Shown here: positions 35,028-43,832 of the stretch, one piece after another
Layout of the letters: each line of letters starts with the position of its first letter
Numbering within the stretch: the stretch's first letter is position 1
Source: JBCBKU01 sp965267475
Lineage (GTDB): Bacteria > Pseudomonadota > Alphaproteobacteria > Rhodobacterales > Rhodobacteraceae
DNA length: 64,000 nucleotides
Assembly: GCA_965267475.1 (NCBI GenBank)
Contig: OZ254079.1
Span: 2,666,001-2,730,000, forward strand
Reading direction: 5' to 3'
Position numbers and translations under genes: made by a program
Notes under the pieces: generated by a model
What the model was told of the DNA's origin: nothing
Seen by the model: the letters and a program-made list of their open reading frames with translations, nothing else
Databases searched by the model: none

Positions 35028-35028
35028 G

Positions 35029-35844
35029 TCAATCGGGGCCCGCCGCTTCCAGGGCTCCGCCTTGCCGAACGGCCAGGGCCCGCGTGGCCTTGCCCGTCCG
35101 GTCATCGGTTTCCACATAAAGACCGGACAGCGTGGCCGCGCCACTTGCCGGGCTGAACCGTTCCTTCGACAGACCCGTGACGAAACGGCGCATGGGCTCG
35201 GCCTTGTCCATCCCGATCACCGAGACATAGTCGCCGCACATGCCGGCATCACTCTGATAGGCGGTGCCCCCCTCCAGGATCATCGTGTCCGAGGTCGGCA
35301 CATGGGTATGGGTCCCCACCACGATCGAGGCGCGGCCATCGCCGTAATGCCCCATGGCCATCTTTTCCGACGTCGCCTCGCAATGCATATCCACCAGACT
35401 GGCCTGAACCATGCCGCCCATCGGGTGCGCTTTCAGGACCGGTTCGATGGCCGCAAAGGGATCCGCATAGGGGCGCTTCATGAACACCTGACCCAGAACC
35501 TGTGCGATCAGGATCTTTCGCCCGCCCGGCGCATCGAAGACGCGCGCGCCCTGCCCCGGCGCGCCCTTGGCGATGTTTAGCGGCCTGATGATCCGGGGTT
35601 CGCTGTCGATGAAACCAAGCATGTCGCGCTGGTCGAACGCATGATCGCCCAGCGTGATGACATCCGCGCCCGCTGCCAGAATGGCCTTGGCGTGATCTGG
35701 TGACAGACCAATACCGTTGGTGGCGTTTTCCGAGTTGACGACCACGAAGTCCAGCCGCCAGGCCTCGCGCAGCCCGGCGAGTTTCTCGGTCAAAGCCCGT
35801 CGCCCCGACCGCCCCACAACGTCGCCAAGGAAAAGAATACGCAT
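35029..35844 (-). CDS. YmdB-like metallophosphoesterase (TIGR00282 family)
   Basis: A 271-residue di-metal phosphodiesterase; characterised relatives hydrolyse 2',3'-cyclic nucleotides. Metal motifs: M-R-I-L-F-L-G-D-V-V-G (first Asp), V-V-N-S-E-N-A-T-N-G near residue 35, T-L-G-D-H-A-F-D (His), and G-T-H-T-H-V-P near residue 178. Length fits the family (~265). The gene sits downstream of 5-formyl-THF cyclo-ligase on the same strand, a neighbourhood seen in other alphaproteobacteria. Confidence 0.9.
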   Translation of the reverse strand: MRILFLGDVVGRSGRRALTEKLAGLREAWRLDFVVVNSENATNGIGLSPDHAKAILAAGADVITLGDHAFDQRDMLGFIDSEPRIIRPLNIAKGAPGQGARVFDAPGGRKILIAQVLGQVFMKRPYADPFAAIEPVLKAHPMGGMVQASLVDMHCEATSEKMAMGHYGDGRASIVVGTHTHVPTSDTMILEGGTAYQSDAGMCGDYVSVIGMDKAEPMRRFVTGLSKERFSPASGAATLSGLYVETDDRTGKATRALAVRQGGALEAAGPD

Positions 35845-35998
35845 GGTCCCAAGCGCCTAGCGGCGACCAGGCACGAGGGCAAGTCGCAATTGCGGCCTTC
35901 GCGCCTTCGGCAACCCGTCGCGGATGGGGCGGCGCGGGCGAAGCCCGCCAGGAAATGGAATGCCGCTGAAAGCGGCGCAATGTAACAGCGGCCCGCCC

Positions 35999-36544
35999 TT
36001 AGAACGTCAAAACGCCAGCTTCGGTGACAATCACGTCAAGGGGCTGATCGGTGGGTTCGGTGGGCAATGCTTCGACTTCCTGCGCGGCATAGGCCAATCC
36101 GATCGCCAAGACCGGACCTGCTGATCGCAGGGCCTCGAGTGTCCGATCATAGTGTCCGGCGCCATATCCAAGACGCTGACCCGTCCGGTCAAAGCCAAGC
36201 ATCGGGATCACAAGGGTTTTCGGTGTCACTTCGGGCCCGTCCCGGGGCACCTCGACCCCGAACCCGTCCACCTCCATCGTAGCGCCCGGCGTCCAGGGTC
36301 GGAAGGTCAGGGCCGCCAGCCCCTGCGTGACCGGCAGGCACACGCGCTTGCGCTCTGCCACGGCCTCCATGACGGGGCGCGGATCCAACTCGCTTCGGAT
36401 CGGCCAATAGAACGATATCGGTCCGGCGGCGCGCACCAGGACCTCGCTAAGCGACGCCAAGGCCGGGGCAGGATCCGCGTCACCCCGGGCAGTGTCCCGC
36501 CGAAGCGCAAGCTCTTTCCGAAGGGCTTTCTTGTCGGCGCTCAC
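35999..36544 (-). CDS. 5-formyltetrahydrofolate cyclo-ligase
   Basis: ATP-dependent enzyme that returns 5-formyl-THF to 5,10-methenyl-THF. The 181 residues contain K-K-A-L-R-K-E-L near the start, Y-W-P-I-R-S-E-L-D, and the C-terminal phosphate/ATP segment G-Q-R-L-G-Y-G-A-G-H-Y-D-R near residue 130. The start is GTG 36544, overlapping the mgtE stop (GTGA), which gives the usual family length; the longer frame to 36835 is a read-back into mgtE and is rejected. Co-transcribed with mgtE. The 154-nt gap to the next gene has only a small GCCGC hairpin (35962-35976). Confidence 0.92.
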   Translation of the reverse strand: MSADKKALRKELALRRDTARGDADPAPALASLSEVLVRAAGPISFYWPIRSELDPRPVMEAVAERKRVCLPVTQGLAALTFRPWTPGATMEVDGFGVEVPRDGPEVTPKTLVIPMLGFDRTGQRLGYGAGHYDRTLEALRSAGPVLAIGLAYAAQEVEALPTEPTDQPLDVIVTEAGVLTF

Positions 36545-37923
36545 AGCAACACCACAGCGGCCAGCCCCAAAAAGGCAAAGAACCCGACCACATCTGTCAC
36601 CGTGGTCACGAAAGCACCCGAGGCAAGCGCCGGATCCACGCCCACGCGCTCCAAAGCCACAGGGATCAGGATGCCCGCCAGCCCGGCCACGAGCAGGTTG
36701 ATCACCATGGCCGCAGCAATCACCACGCCAAGGCCTGGCATCCCAAACCAGAGAACGCCGACGATCCCCATCAAAACGGCAAAAGCCAGACCGTTGACCA
36801 GACCCACAGCGGCTTCGCGCCGGACGACACGCCAAAGGTTGGCGCCGGTGAGGTCCTTCGTGGCAATGGCCCGCACCGCGACGGTCAATGTCTGCGTGCC
36901 TGCATTTCCCCCCATTGAAGCGACGATCGGCATCAGAACCGCAAGGGCCACGATGGTCGCAATCGCAGCTTCGAATTGTGCAATGACCACTGAAGCCAGG
37001 ATCGCCGTCACAAGGTTCACGGCCAGCCAGGGAAAGCGCCGCTTCGTCGTCTCGATGACCCGGTCCGACAGGCTGCCCTCATTCACGCCGGCCAGGCGCA
37101 GAATGTCTTCCTCATGCTCTTCATCCAGCACGATCATCGCATCGTCGATGGTGATCATACCGACAAGCCGCCCGTCATCATCCACCACCGGGGCTGAAAT
37201 CAAGTGATACTGGTTGAACGCATAGGCCACATCACCTTCGTCCTGAAGCACGGGGATCGTCCGGAAATTCTCATCCGAAATCTCGGTCAGAGGCACGTCG
37301 CGGCGGGAAGACATAAGATGCCCAAGGGGCACCTGCCCGACCGGACGCAGCTTAGGGTCGACCAGCACGACATGGTAGAACAGCGTGGGCAGTCCCTCTT
37401 CCGCCCGCATGTGGTCGATAGCCTCACCCACTGTCCAATGGGCCGGCGCCATGACGACCTCGCGCTGCATCAGGCGCCCGGCCGAGGTCTCGGGATAAGT
37501 CAGCGCCTGCTCGACCGCGACCCGATCGGCGTCTTCCAGCGCGTCCAGAAGCGCTTCCTGCTGTGGCTCGCCCAGATCCTCCAGAAGATCGACAACATCG
37601 TCGCTGTCCAACTCGCGAACGGCCTCGTCCAGCGTCTCCTTCGGCAGGAAGGAAATCACCTCTTCACGCAATCCCTCCTCAAGCTCGGACAAGACCTCGC
37701 CATCGATGACCGCACCCGCATAAAGCAACAACTCGCGCCGGTCGCCCGGCCCGATTTGTTCCAGCAAATCGGCAATATCCGCAGCATGAAGCGGGTCGAG
37801 AAGTTCGGCCAAACGCCCCCGATCCGCGCTCGCCAGGCCCAGCCGCACGGATGATACGAACTTGTCGTCCAGGGCATAGGCGTCCTCGCCCATATCGTCC
37901 GGAAGAACGGTCTCGTCAGTCAT
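36541..37923 (-). CDS. mgtE: magnesium transporter MgtE
   Basis: A 460-residue Mg2+ channel-type transporter. Order: superhelical N domain (~1-130, acidic, with L-H-A-A-D-I-A-D-L-L), paired CBS domains (~135-255, ending G-M-I-T-I-D-D), connecting helix, and five C-terminal membrane helices with the pore motif P-I-V-A-S-M-G-G-N-A-G-T-Q-T near residue 345. Cytoplasmic Mg2+ gates the family through the N/CBS domains. ATG 37923 has GGGAGG upstream. Confidence 0.96.
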   Translation of the reverse strand: MTDETVLPDDMGEDAYALDDKFVSSVRLGLASADRGRLAELLDPLHAADIADLLEQIGPGDRRELLLYAGAVIDGEVLSELEEGLREEVISFLPKETLDEAVRELDSDDVVDLLEDLGEPQQEALLDALEDADRVAVEQALTYPETSAGRLMQREVVMAPAHWTVGEAIDHMRAEEGLPTLFYHVVLVDPKLRPVGQVPLGHLMSSRRDVPLTEISDENFRTIPVLQDEGDVAYAFNQYHLISAPVVDDDGRLVGMITIDDAMIVLDEEHEEDILRLAGVNEGSLSDRVIETTKRRFPWLAVNLVTAILASVVIAQFEAAIATIVALAVLMPIVASMGGNAGTQTLTVAVRAIATKDLTGANLWRVVRREAAVGLVNGLAFAVLMGIVGVLWFGMPGLGVVIAAAMVINLLVAGLAGILIPVALERVGVDPALASGAFVTTVTDVVGFFAFLGLAAVVLL

Positions 37924-38052
37924 GGCACCTGCCCTCCCGTTGATCTCAAATGGATCATAGCGCCCCAATCAGGCGTGCAACAGGGTCGAAGGCGGGTTTT
38001 CCTAGCCGTTGCAGCCCTTTACTGTCGCCTTGCACCCTGTGTTGAGAGCGAG

Positions 38053-39339
38053 ATGTCCAAAACCCAGATCATCCGCGGCCAGACCTTGAGTTTCGATGGC
38101 GATCCGTTCCGGGACGGCCCCAGCGCGGCCCGGCACGACGCGGCGGGCGCCGTGGTGATCGAAGGTGGCCATATCATTGCCGTCGGTCCATGGGACAGGC
38201 TTCGCGCCCACCATCCGGCGGCCGATATCACCGATATGGGCGATGCGTTGATCCTGCCGGGCTTCATCGATGCCCATGTCCACTATCCGCAAACGGCCAT
38301 CATTGCGAGCTGGGGCAAACGCCTGATCGACTGGCTGAACACCTATACCTTCCCCGAAGAGATGCGGTTTAGCGATCCGGCCTATGCCGCCAAAATTGCC
38401 GGGCGCTACCTGGATCTGACGCTCGCCAACGGCACGACGACCGTGGCGAGCTATTGCACGATCCACCGCGAAAGCGTCGATGCCTTCTTCATCGAGGCGC
38501 AGGCTCGCGGGCTCCGTGCCCTGGCGGGAAAAACCTGCATGGATCGGAACGCGCCCGATGGTCTGCGGGACACCGCGCAATCGGCCTATGACGACAGCAA
38601 AGCGCTTCTGAACCGCTGGCACGGGCAGGACCGCTTGTCCTACGTCGTCACGCCTCGGTTCTCTCCAACCTCGACGCCAGAGCAATTGTCGGCGCTCGGC
38701 GCGCTTTGGGCAGAGCATCCCGATTGCCTCATGCAAACCCATCTCTCGGAACAAACCGATGAAATCCAATGGGTTGCCGATCTCTTCCCGCAAGCGCGCG
38801 ACTACCTCGACACCTATGAGGCCGCAGGGCTTCTAGGCCCAGGCGCGGTCTTCGGCCACGCCATCCATCTGACAGATCGCGAAAAGGCGCGGATCGCCGA
38901 GACCGGCGCCGCGCTCGTCCATTGCCCGACCTCGAACACTTTCATCGGATCGGGGCTCTTCGACATGGGGCTGGCGCAAAGCACCCGCGTGGGCCTCGCC
39001 ACAGATACCGGCGGCGGCTCGTCCTTTTCCATGCTCCGAACTATGGCCGCGGCCTATGAGGTGGCCCAACTCCGGGGCCAGGCACTGCATCCGGCGCAGC
39101 TTTTGTGGCTTGCCACGGCAGGCTCGGCTCGCGCGCTCCGCATCGACGACACCATTGGTACGCTCGCCCCGGGATATGAGGCCGACCTGATCGCACTCGA
39201 CCTCGCCTCCACGCCAGCCATCGCGCAGCGGGTCGACCGCGCTCAGGATATCTGGGAAGCCATCTTCCCCACGATCATGATGGGCGATGACCGAGCCATT
39301 CTGGCCACCTGGATCGCCGGTCGAAGACACAGAGCCTGA
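38053..39339 (+). CDS. guaD: guanine deaminase
   Basis: Hydrolyses guanine to xanthine and ammonia; zinc amidohydrolase of purine catabolism. The 428 residues carry the metal motifs P-G-F-I-D-A-H-V-H-Y (residues ~70-80), Q-T-H-L-S-E (His), G-H-A-I-H-L-T, and A-T-D-T-G-G-G-S-S-F-S-M near residue 316 (Asp). Guanine-deaminase markers such as Y-T-F-P-E-E are present. ATG 38053 is preferred over an upstream in-frame start at 37975. A second purine-type deaminase lies at 41588..42922. Confidence 0.93.
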   Translation: MSKTQIIRGQTLSFDGDPFRDGPSAARHDAAGAVVIEGGHIIAVGPWDRLRAHHPAADITDMGDALILPGFIDAHVHYPQTAIIASWGKRLIDWLNTYTFPEEMRFSDPAYAAKIAGRYLDLTLANGTTTVASYCTIHRESVDAFFIEAQARGLRALAGKTCMDRNAPDGLRDTAQSAYDDSKALLNRWHGQDRLSYVVTPRFSPTSTPEQLSALGALWAEHPDCLMQTHLSEQTDEIQWVADLFPQARDYLDTYEAAGLLGPGAVFGHAIHLTDREKARIAETGAALVHCPTSNTFIGSGLFDMGLAQSTRVGLATDTGGGSSFSMLRTMAAAYEVAQLRGQALHPAQLLWLATAGSARALRIDDTIGTLAPGYEADLIALDLASTPAIAQRVDRAQDIWEAIFPTIMMGDDRAILATWIAGRRHRA

Positions 39340-39411
39340 ACGTCTTCATCCTGGCCAAAACACCCATCGGCCGCACGGTCCGCGACAGATCATCGGCGCC
39401 AAACCGGGCCC

Positions 39412-39465
39412 GGCCCCTTTCCGGGGCACGGGGCGGGCGGGTGGGCGTGACCCGAAAAGGGGTCC
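39412..39465. repeat. G-quadruplex-loop hairpin repeat, copy 2
   Basis: Stem arms GGCCCCTTTCCGGGGCACG (39412-39430) and 39446-39465 flank the loop GGGCGGGCGGGTGGG (39431-39445), a canonical G3N1G3N1G3N1G3 quadruplex motif on the plus strand. It lies between the convergent guaD and helicase genes, 3 nt from the helicase stop, and can act as their shared terminator. Confidence 0.85.
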
Positions 39466-39468
39466 GCC

Positions 39469-40713
39469 TCAGGCCGCCTTCCGCGACGGGTCCTTACCCC
39501 GTCCGCGACCACCGGACCGGCGACGGCGATGGCGGGGACGACCAGGCTTCTTGGGCGCCGCAGCTTTCTCTGGCGCATCATCCATGGCTTGGGGTCTGTC
39601 GCCCACAACTTTGATCGCCCCTTTCAGCACCTTCTCGATGGCCTTCAACTGCCCGGTCTCGTCGGGCGAACAGAACGCCACCGCCTGGCCCGAAGCACCG
39701 GCCCGGGCAGTGCGCCCGATCCTGTGCACATAGTTCTCGGCCACGTTCGGCAGATCATAGTTATAGACATAGCCAACTCCGGGAATGTCGATCCCCCGCG
39801 CCGCCACATCAGTCGCCACCAGCACCCGGATCTCGCGCGCCTTGAAGGCCCGGATCGCCCGGTCCCGCTGACCTTGCGACTTGTTGCCATGGATCGACCC
39901 GGCGGCATAGCCCGCCTTGACCAGAGCCTTCATCAATCGCTCGGCCCCGTGCTTGGTCCGGGCAAAGACCAACGCCAGATCGTCGCGATGGGCATCCAGC
40001 AGATCAACCAGAAGCGCTGTCTTCTTGGGCTGAGGCACGAAATGAACCACCTGACGCACCTTGGCCGCCGGTGTCCCCGGGGGCGAGACCTGAACGCGCA
40101 CCGGCTTTGTCAGATAGGTTCCGGCCAGTTCTTCCATATGCCTGGGCATCGTGGCCGAAAACAGCATCGTTTGACGTTCGTCCGGCAACAGGGGCGCAAT
40201 TCGTCGAAGCGCATGGATGAACCCCATGTCCAGCATCTGATCGGCCTCATCGAGTACCAGAAACGCAGTCTGATCCAGCCGCACGGCACTCCGGTCGAGC
40301 AGATCGATCAGCCGTCCCGGCGTCGCGATCAGAAGATCGGTGCCGCGATTCAGAACTTCGACCTGCTTGTTGATCGAAGCACCGCCCACCACAAGCGCCA
40401 CCTTCAGGTGCGAGCCACGGGTGAAATTGCGCAGGTTATCGGCGATTTGCCCGGCCAGCTCGCGTGTGGGTGCCAAGATCAGCCCGGCCGTGGTGCCGCC
40501 CGCGGGTTTCACCCCACGCTTCGACAAGGCGTGGATCAGGGGCAGGCCGAATGCGGCCGTTTTCCCGGTTCCGGTCTGGGCCAGGCCCAGGACGTCTCGG
40601 CCGTTCATGGCATGCGGAATGGCCTGGGTCTGGATCGGGGTCGGGTCGGTGATGCCAAGCTCTTTCAGCTTGGCCACCAGGCGGGGACTAAGCCCCAGCA
40701 TATCAAAATCCAT
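39469..40713 (-). CDS. rhlE: DEAD-box RNA helicase (RhlE-type)
   Basis: A 414-residue ATP-dependent RNA helicase. Q-motif P-T-P-I-Q near residue 25, Walker A A-Q-T-G-T-G-K-T, P-T-R-E-L-A, L-D-E-A-D (DEAD box), S-A-T-M-P, and C-terminal H-R-I-G-R-T-A-R-A-G. The last ~35 residues are very basic (Arg/Lys/Gly-rich), as in RhlE proteins that bind structured RNA in ribosome assembly or decay. The start is ATG 40713 with AAAGGACC upstream; an in-frame extension to 40962 lacks family similarity. The 264-nt upstream gap (40714-40977) shows only a small GGGGC/GCCCC hairpin near 40940. Confidence 0.93.
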   Translation of the reverse strand: MDFDMLGLSPRLVAKLKELGITDPTPIQTQAIPHAMNGRDVLGLAQTGTGKTAAFGLPLIHALSKRGVKPAGGTTAGLILAPTRELAGQIADNLRNFTRGSHLKVALVVGGASINKQVEVLNRGTDLLIATPGRLIDLLDRSAVRLDQTAFLVLDEADQMLDMGFIHALRRIAPLLPDERQTMLFSATMPRHMEELAGTYLTKPVRVQVSPPGTPAAKVRQVVHFVPQPKKTALLVDLLDAHRDDLALVFARTKHGAERLMKALVKAGYAAGSIHGNKSQGQRDRAIRAFKAREIRVLVATDVAARGIDIPGVGYVYNYDLPNVAENYVHRIGRTARAGASGQAVAFCSPDETGQLKAIEKVLKGAIKVVGDRPQAMDDAPEKAAAPKKPGRPRHRRRRSGGRGRGKDPSRKAA

Positions 40714-40977
40714 ATCGGATCGGTCCTTTCGCGGGCGTGCCACCTGGGCCGCCACGCATAGAATTCTTGGGGCTGCCTCCGATTTGGGGGCAACCGCGAT
40801 GGTCGGGGCACCCGCGACCGGGTGCTGCCCCACTCGCGTGGTGATGGGAAACATCTCTGGCCTTGGGGCGGCGCGGCTCAGATGGCGCGCCTTCAGGTTC
40901 AACGAATGCTCACGCAGCAAACCCCTTTGGCTCAGGGGCGTATCTGCCCCAAACCTTGCCAAGTCAAGGGCTTAGGC

Positions 40978-41475
40978 TTAATCTTCCGCAGGTTCGCCGA
41001 AATCGTACCGGAATGTGCAACAGGACGCCCCAGCAAGGATCGTCTGATCCCGCACCAACTTGGCCTTGGGGTTGAACCCTTCGACAAGGGCGAAATCCCG
41101 GTTGCATGACAGCGTCTTGCCGAGTTCTGCAATCCCAAGCGCGTTGTACATCTCGGCATAGCGGCAACGGGTGACGTTGAAATCCAGATGCCGCCCGTCA
41201 TCGCGCAAGACCTCGATTTCTAGGGCCCCGTCCTGTTTCCAAAACTCCAGCGTTTTCAGAAACCCCTCGGACCCATCGCCATATTCCGAAGCCAAAGCCG
41301 CGCCCTGATCCCGGGCCAGCCCGATGATCGTTTCACGCAGGATCGCCACGACCCGATCTTCGCCGAACGCCTCGGCCAGGGCGGCAATCACTGGCGCCAA
41401 AATCCGCGCCTCGGTCTCCCGCCGCGTCAAAACCCCAATCGTCTGGGTCAGCCGGTCCGGCATCTCATCTGACAT
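40978..41475 (-). CDS. L-2-amino-thiazoline-4-carboxylate hydrolase-like protein
   Basis: A 165-residue protein matching the ATC-hydrolase-like family, named for a step in bacterial conversion of 2-aminothiazoline-4-carboxylate to cysteine; most members are untested. Family features visible: F-N-V-T-R-C-R-Y-A-E-M-Y near residue 98, L-S-C-N-R-D-F near residue 122, and C-C-T-F-R-Y near the end. Three conserved-type cysteines lie in these motifs. AAGGAGGGG precedes ATG 41475. The gene follows hairpin repeat copy 3 and the amidohydrolase operon. Confidence 0.78.
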   Translation of the reverse strand: MSDEMPDRLTQTIGVLTRRETEARILAPVIAALAEAFGEDRVVAILRETIIGLARDQGAALASEYGDGSEGFLKTLEFWKQDGALEIEVLRDDGRHLDFNVTRCRYAEMYNALGIAELGKTLSCNRDFALVEGFNPKAKLVRDQTILAGASCCTFRYDFGEPAED

Positions 41476-41524
41476 GGCCCCTCCTTCATCTTGGCAAAAA
41501 TACTCAAAATCCGACCCGGCAAAA

Positions 41525-41594
41525 GGCATGACCGGCCAAGCCGGGGCACGGGGCGGGCGGGTGGGCGTGCCCAAGGCGCCGGGTCGGTCATGCC
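41525..41594. repeat. G-quadruplex-loop hairpin repeat, copy 3
   Basis: An outer 10-bp pair GGCATGACCG / CGGTCATGCC (41525-41534 / 41585-41594) and an inner GGGCACG / CGTGCCC (41544-41550 / 41566-41572) enclose the loop GGGCGGGCGGGTGGG (41551-41565), identical to copy 2. The right outer arm covers the stop codon of the amidohydrolase gene. Unlike copies 1 and 2 it lies between two minus-strand genes, so its mRNA would carry the C-rich loop. Confidence 0.85.
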
Positions 41595-42922
41595 AGACGT
41601 GCCACGGCCTGACGCCCTGTCTCGATCGCAACCGGCAGATCCACTGTGACCATCCGCCCATCGGCCACAATGCGCCGTCCCTCGACAAGCAAATCGCGCA
41701 CCTTGGCAGGCCCCGCCAAAATCAATGCTGCGGGATCCCAGCTTCCAGCGCTGTCGATGCCCGAGACATCCCAAATTGCCAGATCTGCGCGCTTGCCCAC
41801 CTCCACCGATCCGATATCATTTCGCCCGAGCACCTCGGCGCCGCCGCGGGTCGCAATCTCCAAGGCTTCGCGGGCGGCCATTGCATCCGCCCCAAGCGAT
41901 GCCCTTTGCAACAACATAGCCTCGCGCGCTTCACCCATCAGATTGGCCTGATCGTTTGACGCAGAGCCATCGACACCCAGCCCGACCGGCACGCCCGCAT
42001 CCCGCATGGCCCGAAGCGGCGCGATCCCTGACCCCAAGCGGCAGTTCGAGCAAGGGCAATGCGCCACCCCAGTCCGTGTTCGCGCAAATAAATCAATCTC
42101 TTGCCCATCAAGCTTCACGCAATGGGCATGCCATACGTCATCGCCCGTCCAGCCCAAATCCTCAGCATATTGCCCCGGGCGACACCCGAACTTTTCCAGC
42201 GAATAGGCCACATCTTCATCGTTCTCGGCCAGATGCGTGTGCATGCGCACGCCCCTCTCCCGGGCGAGAACGGCGCTGTCCCTCATCAACTCGCGCGACA
42301 CCGAAAACGGCGAACAGGGCGCCAGCCCCACGCGAACCATCGCGCCGGGCGCCGGATCGTGGAACGCGGCCACCACACGTTCGCAATCAGCCAGTATCGC
42401 CGCTTCGTCTTCCACCAAATCGTCAAGCGGCAGCCCCCCCGCACTTTTTCCGATCGACATGGACCCCCGCGTCGGGTGGAACCGCAACCCGACCTCCCCC
42501 GCGCCTTCGATCGTGTCATCGAGCCGCGCGCCGTTTGGGAATAGGTACAGATGATCCGACGATGTGGTGCAGCCCGACAAGGCAAGCTCGGACAGACCCA
42601 ACACGGTCGACAGGTACATATCCTCGGGGCCCATCCGCGCCCAGATCGGATAAAGCGCCTGAAGCCAGCCAAAAAGCAGCGCGTCCTGCCCGGCGGGCAC
42701 GGCGCGCGTTAGGGTCTGAAACAGGTGGTGATGCGTGTTAATCAGCCCTGGCGTGACCACACAGCCCGAGGCGTCCAACATCTCGGCCCCGTCCAGTGCA
42801 AGGCCAACGCCGATTTCGGAAATCACGCCGCCCTCGATGCGGATGTCGGCACCTGTCAGTTCTTGCCGCGTATCGTCCATGGTCAGGACGACCTCTGCAC
42901 CGCGAACAAGCGTTGCGGTCAT
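41588..42922 (-). CDS. 8-oxoguanine deaminase-like amidohydrolase
   Basis: A 444-residue metal-dependent deaminase of the AtzB/TrzN/SsnA group. Motifs: I-N-T-H-H-H-L-F-Q-T-L-T-R near residue 60, M-H-T-H-L-A-E-N (His), W-H-A-H-C-V-K-L (His), and L-G-V-D-G-S-A-S-N-D near residue 318 (Asp). This pattern and the S-D-H-L-Y-L-F-P segment match proteins shown to deaminate 8-oxoguanine, though s-triazine or other heterocycle substrates remain possible. It overlaps the upstream phosphatase gene by 4 nt (ATGA). Confidence 0.83.
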   Translation of the reverse strand: MTATLVRGAEVVLTMDDTRQELTGADIRIEGGVISEIGVGLALDGAEMLDASGCVVTPGLINTHHHLFQTLTRAVPAGQDALLFGWLQALYPIWARMGPEDMYLSTVLGLSELALSGCTTSSDHLYLFPNGARLDDTIEGAGEVGLRFHPTRGSMSIGKSAGGLPLDDLVEDEAAILADCERVVAAFHDPAPGAMVRVGLAPCSPFSVSRELMRDSAVLARERGVRMHTHLAENDEDVAYSLEKFGCRPGQYAEDLGWTGDDVWHAHCVKLDGQEIDLFARTRTGVAHCPCSNCRLGSGIAPLRAMRDAGVPVGLGVDGSASNDQANLMGEAREAMLLQRASLGADAMAAREALEIATRGGAEVLGRNDIGSVEVGKRADLAIWDVSGIDSAGSWDPAALILAGPAKVRDLLVEGRRIVADGRMVTVDLPVAIETGRQAVARLA

Positions 42923-43776
42923 CCCGCCACCTCGCGCAGGATGGACAGCGCTGCGGCATGGATCTCACCATTTGCGGCGGCAATGGCACGCCCACCGCCA
43001 AAGGCCGGACCGCCGGTCCAATCGGTCACGATCCCACCCGCCGCCTCGACCACGGCGATGGGCGCCGCGATGTCATAGGTGGCCAGACCAGCCTCGATCA
43101 CCAGATCCACCTGACCCGCCGCCAACAGCGCGTAGCCATAGCAATCCATGCCATATCGGACCAGCCGCACATGCCCGGCCACGGCTTCGAAGGCGCGACG
43201 CTCAAGGTCGGTCCCAACTTCCGGGAACGTCGTCAGAAGCGTGGCATCCTCAAGCGGGCACGGCGCCCGCGTGACCAGTTTGGATTGGCCGAGTGGCCCG
43301 TCCACAAACTGCGCCCCGAGGCCACCCACAAACCGCTCGCCAATATAGGGCTGATCGATCATACCGAATACGGGCCCCGTCCCGTCCGAGATCGCGATCA
43401 GAACGCCCCAGGTCGGTGTCCCGGCAACATAGCCACGCGTTCCGTCAATCGGATCCAGAATCCAGGTCAAACCGCTGGTGCCCTGGACCGGGTCGTATTC
43501 CTCACCCAGGATCCCATCTTCGGGCCGCCGCTCTGCCAAGATCGCGCGCATGGCCTGCTCCGATGCGCGGTCTGCCACGGTCACGGGATCATAGTCGGCC
43601 GCCTTGCTTTCGGCCGTCAAATCGGCAGCCCGGAAATGTCTGAGCGTTTCGACCCGGGCCGCGTCGGCCAGGGCATGAGCGACCGCAACCAATTCTTGCT
43701 TCAGTGTTTCCGTCAGACCCAAATCACCGCCCCGCCTTGCCACGAAAAAGGGCGCGAGATCGCTCTCTGCGCCCAT
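42919..43776 (-). CDS. hisN: inositol-monophosphatase-family phosphatase (histidinol-phosphatase HisN-type)
   Basis: A Mg-dependent phosphatase of up to 285 residues. Metal motifs: G-E-E-Y near residue 92, W-I-L-D-P-I-D-G-T-R-G-Y near residue 105, and A-T-Y-D-I-A-A-P near residue 232. The D-G-T-R-(G/A)-(Y/F) form of the motif is typical of HisN-type histidinol-phosphatases rather than classic inositol monophosphatases (D-G-T-x-N-F). Start uncertain: ATG 43776 has only AAGAG close by, and a TTG 18 codons in would give a more usual N-terminus. First gene of a two-gene unit with the deaminase. Confidence 0.75.
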   Translation of the reverse strand: MGAESDLAPFFVARRGGDLGLTETLKQELVAVAHALADAARVETLRHFRAADLTAESKAADYDPVTVADRASEQAMRAILAERRPEDGILGEEYDPVQGTSGLTWILDPIDGTRGYVAGTPTWGVLIAISDGTGPVFGMIDQPYIGERFVGGLGAQFVDGPLGQSKLVTRAPCPLEDATLLTTFPEVGTDLERRAFEAVAGHVRLVRYGMDCYGYALLAAGQVDLVIEAGLATYDIAAPIAVVEAAGGIVTDWTGGPAFGGGRAIAAANGEIHAAALSILREVAG

Positions 43777-43832
43777 CTCTTTCAGGTGGGGTACGCGCCC
43801 GCCTGGGTTTGGTCAATCGCGACCGGACCGGC

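Noticed and set aside
35962..35976. GCCGC/GCGGC hairpin after the 5-formyl-THF cyclo-ligase gene
   Set aside because: Only 5 bp with no T-tract; too weak to call a terminator.
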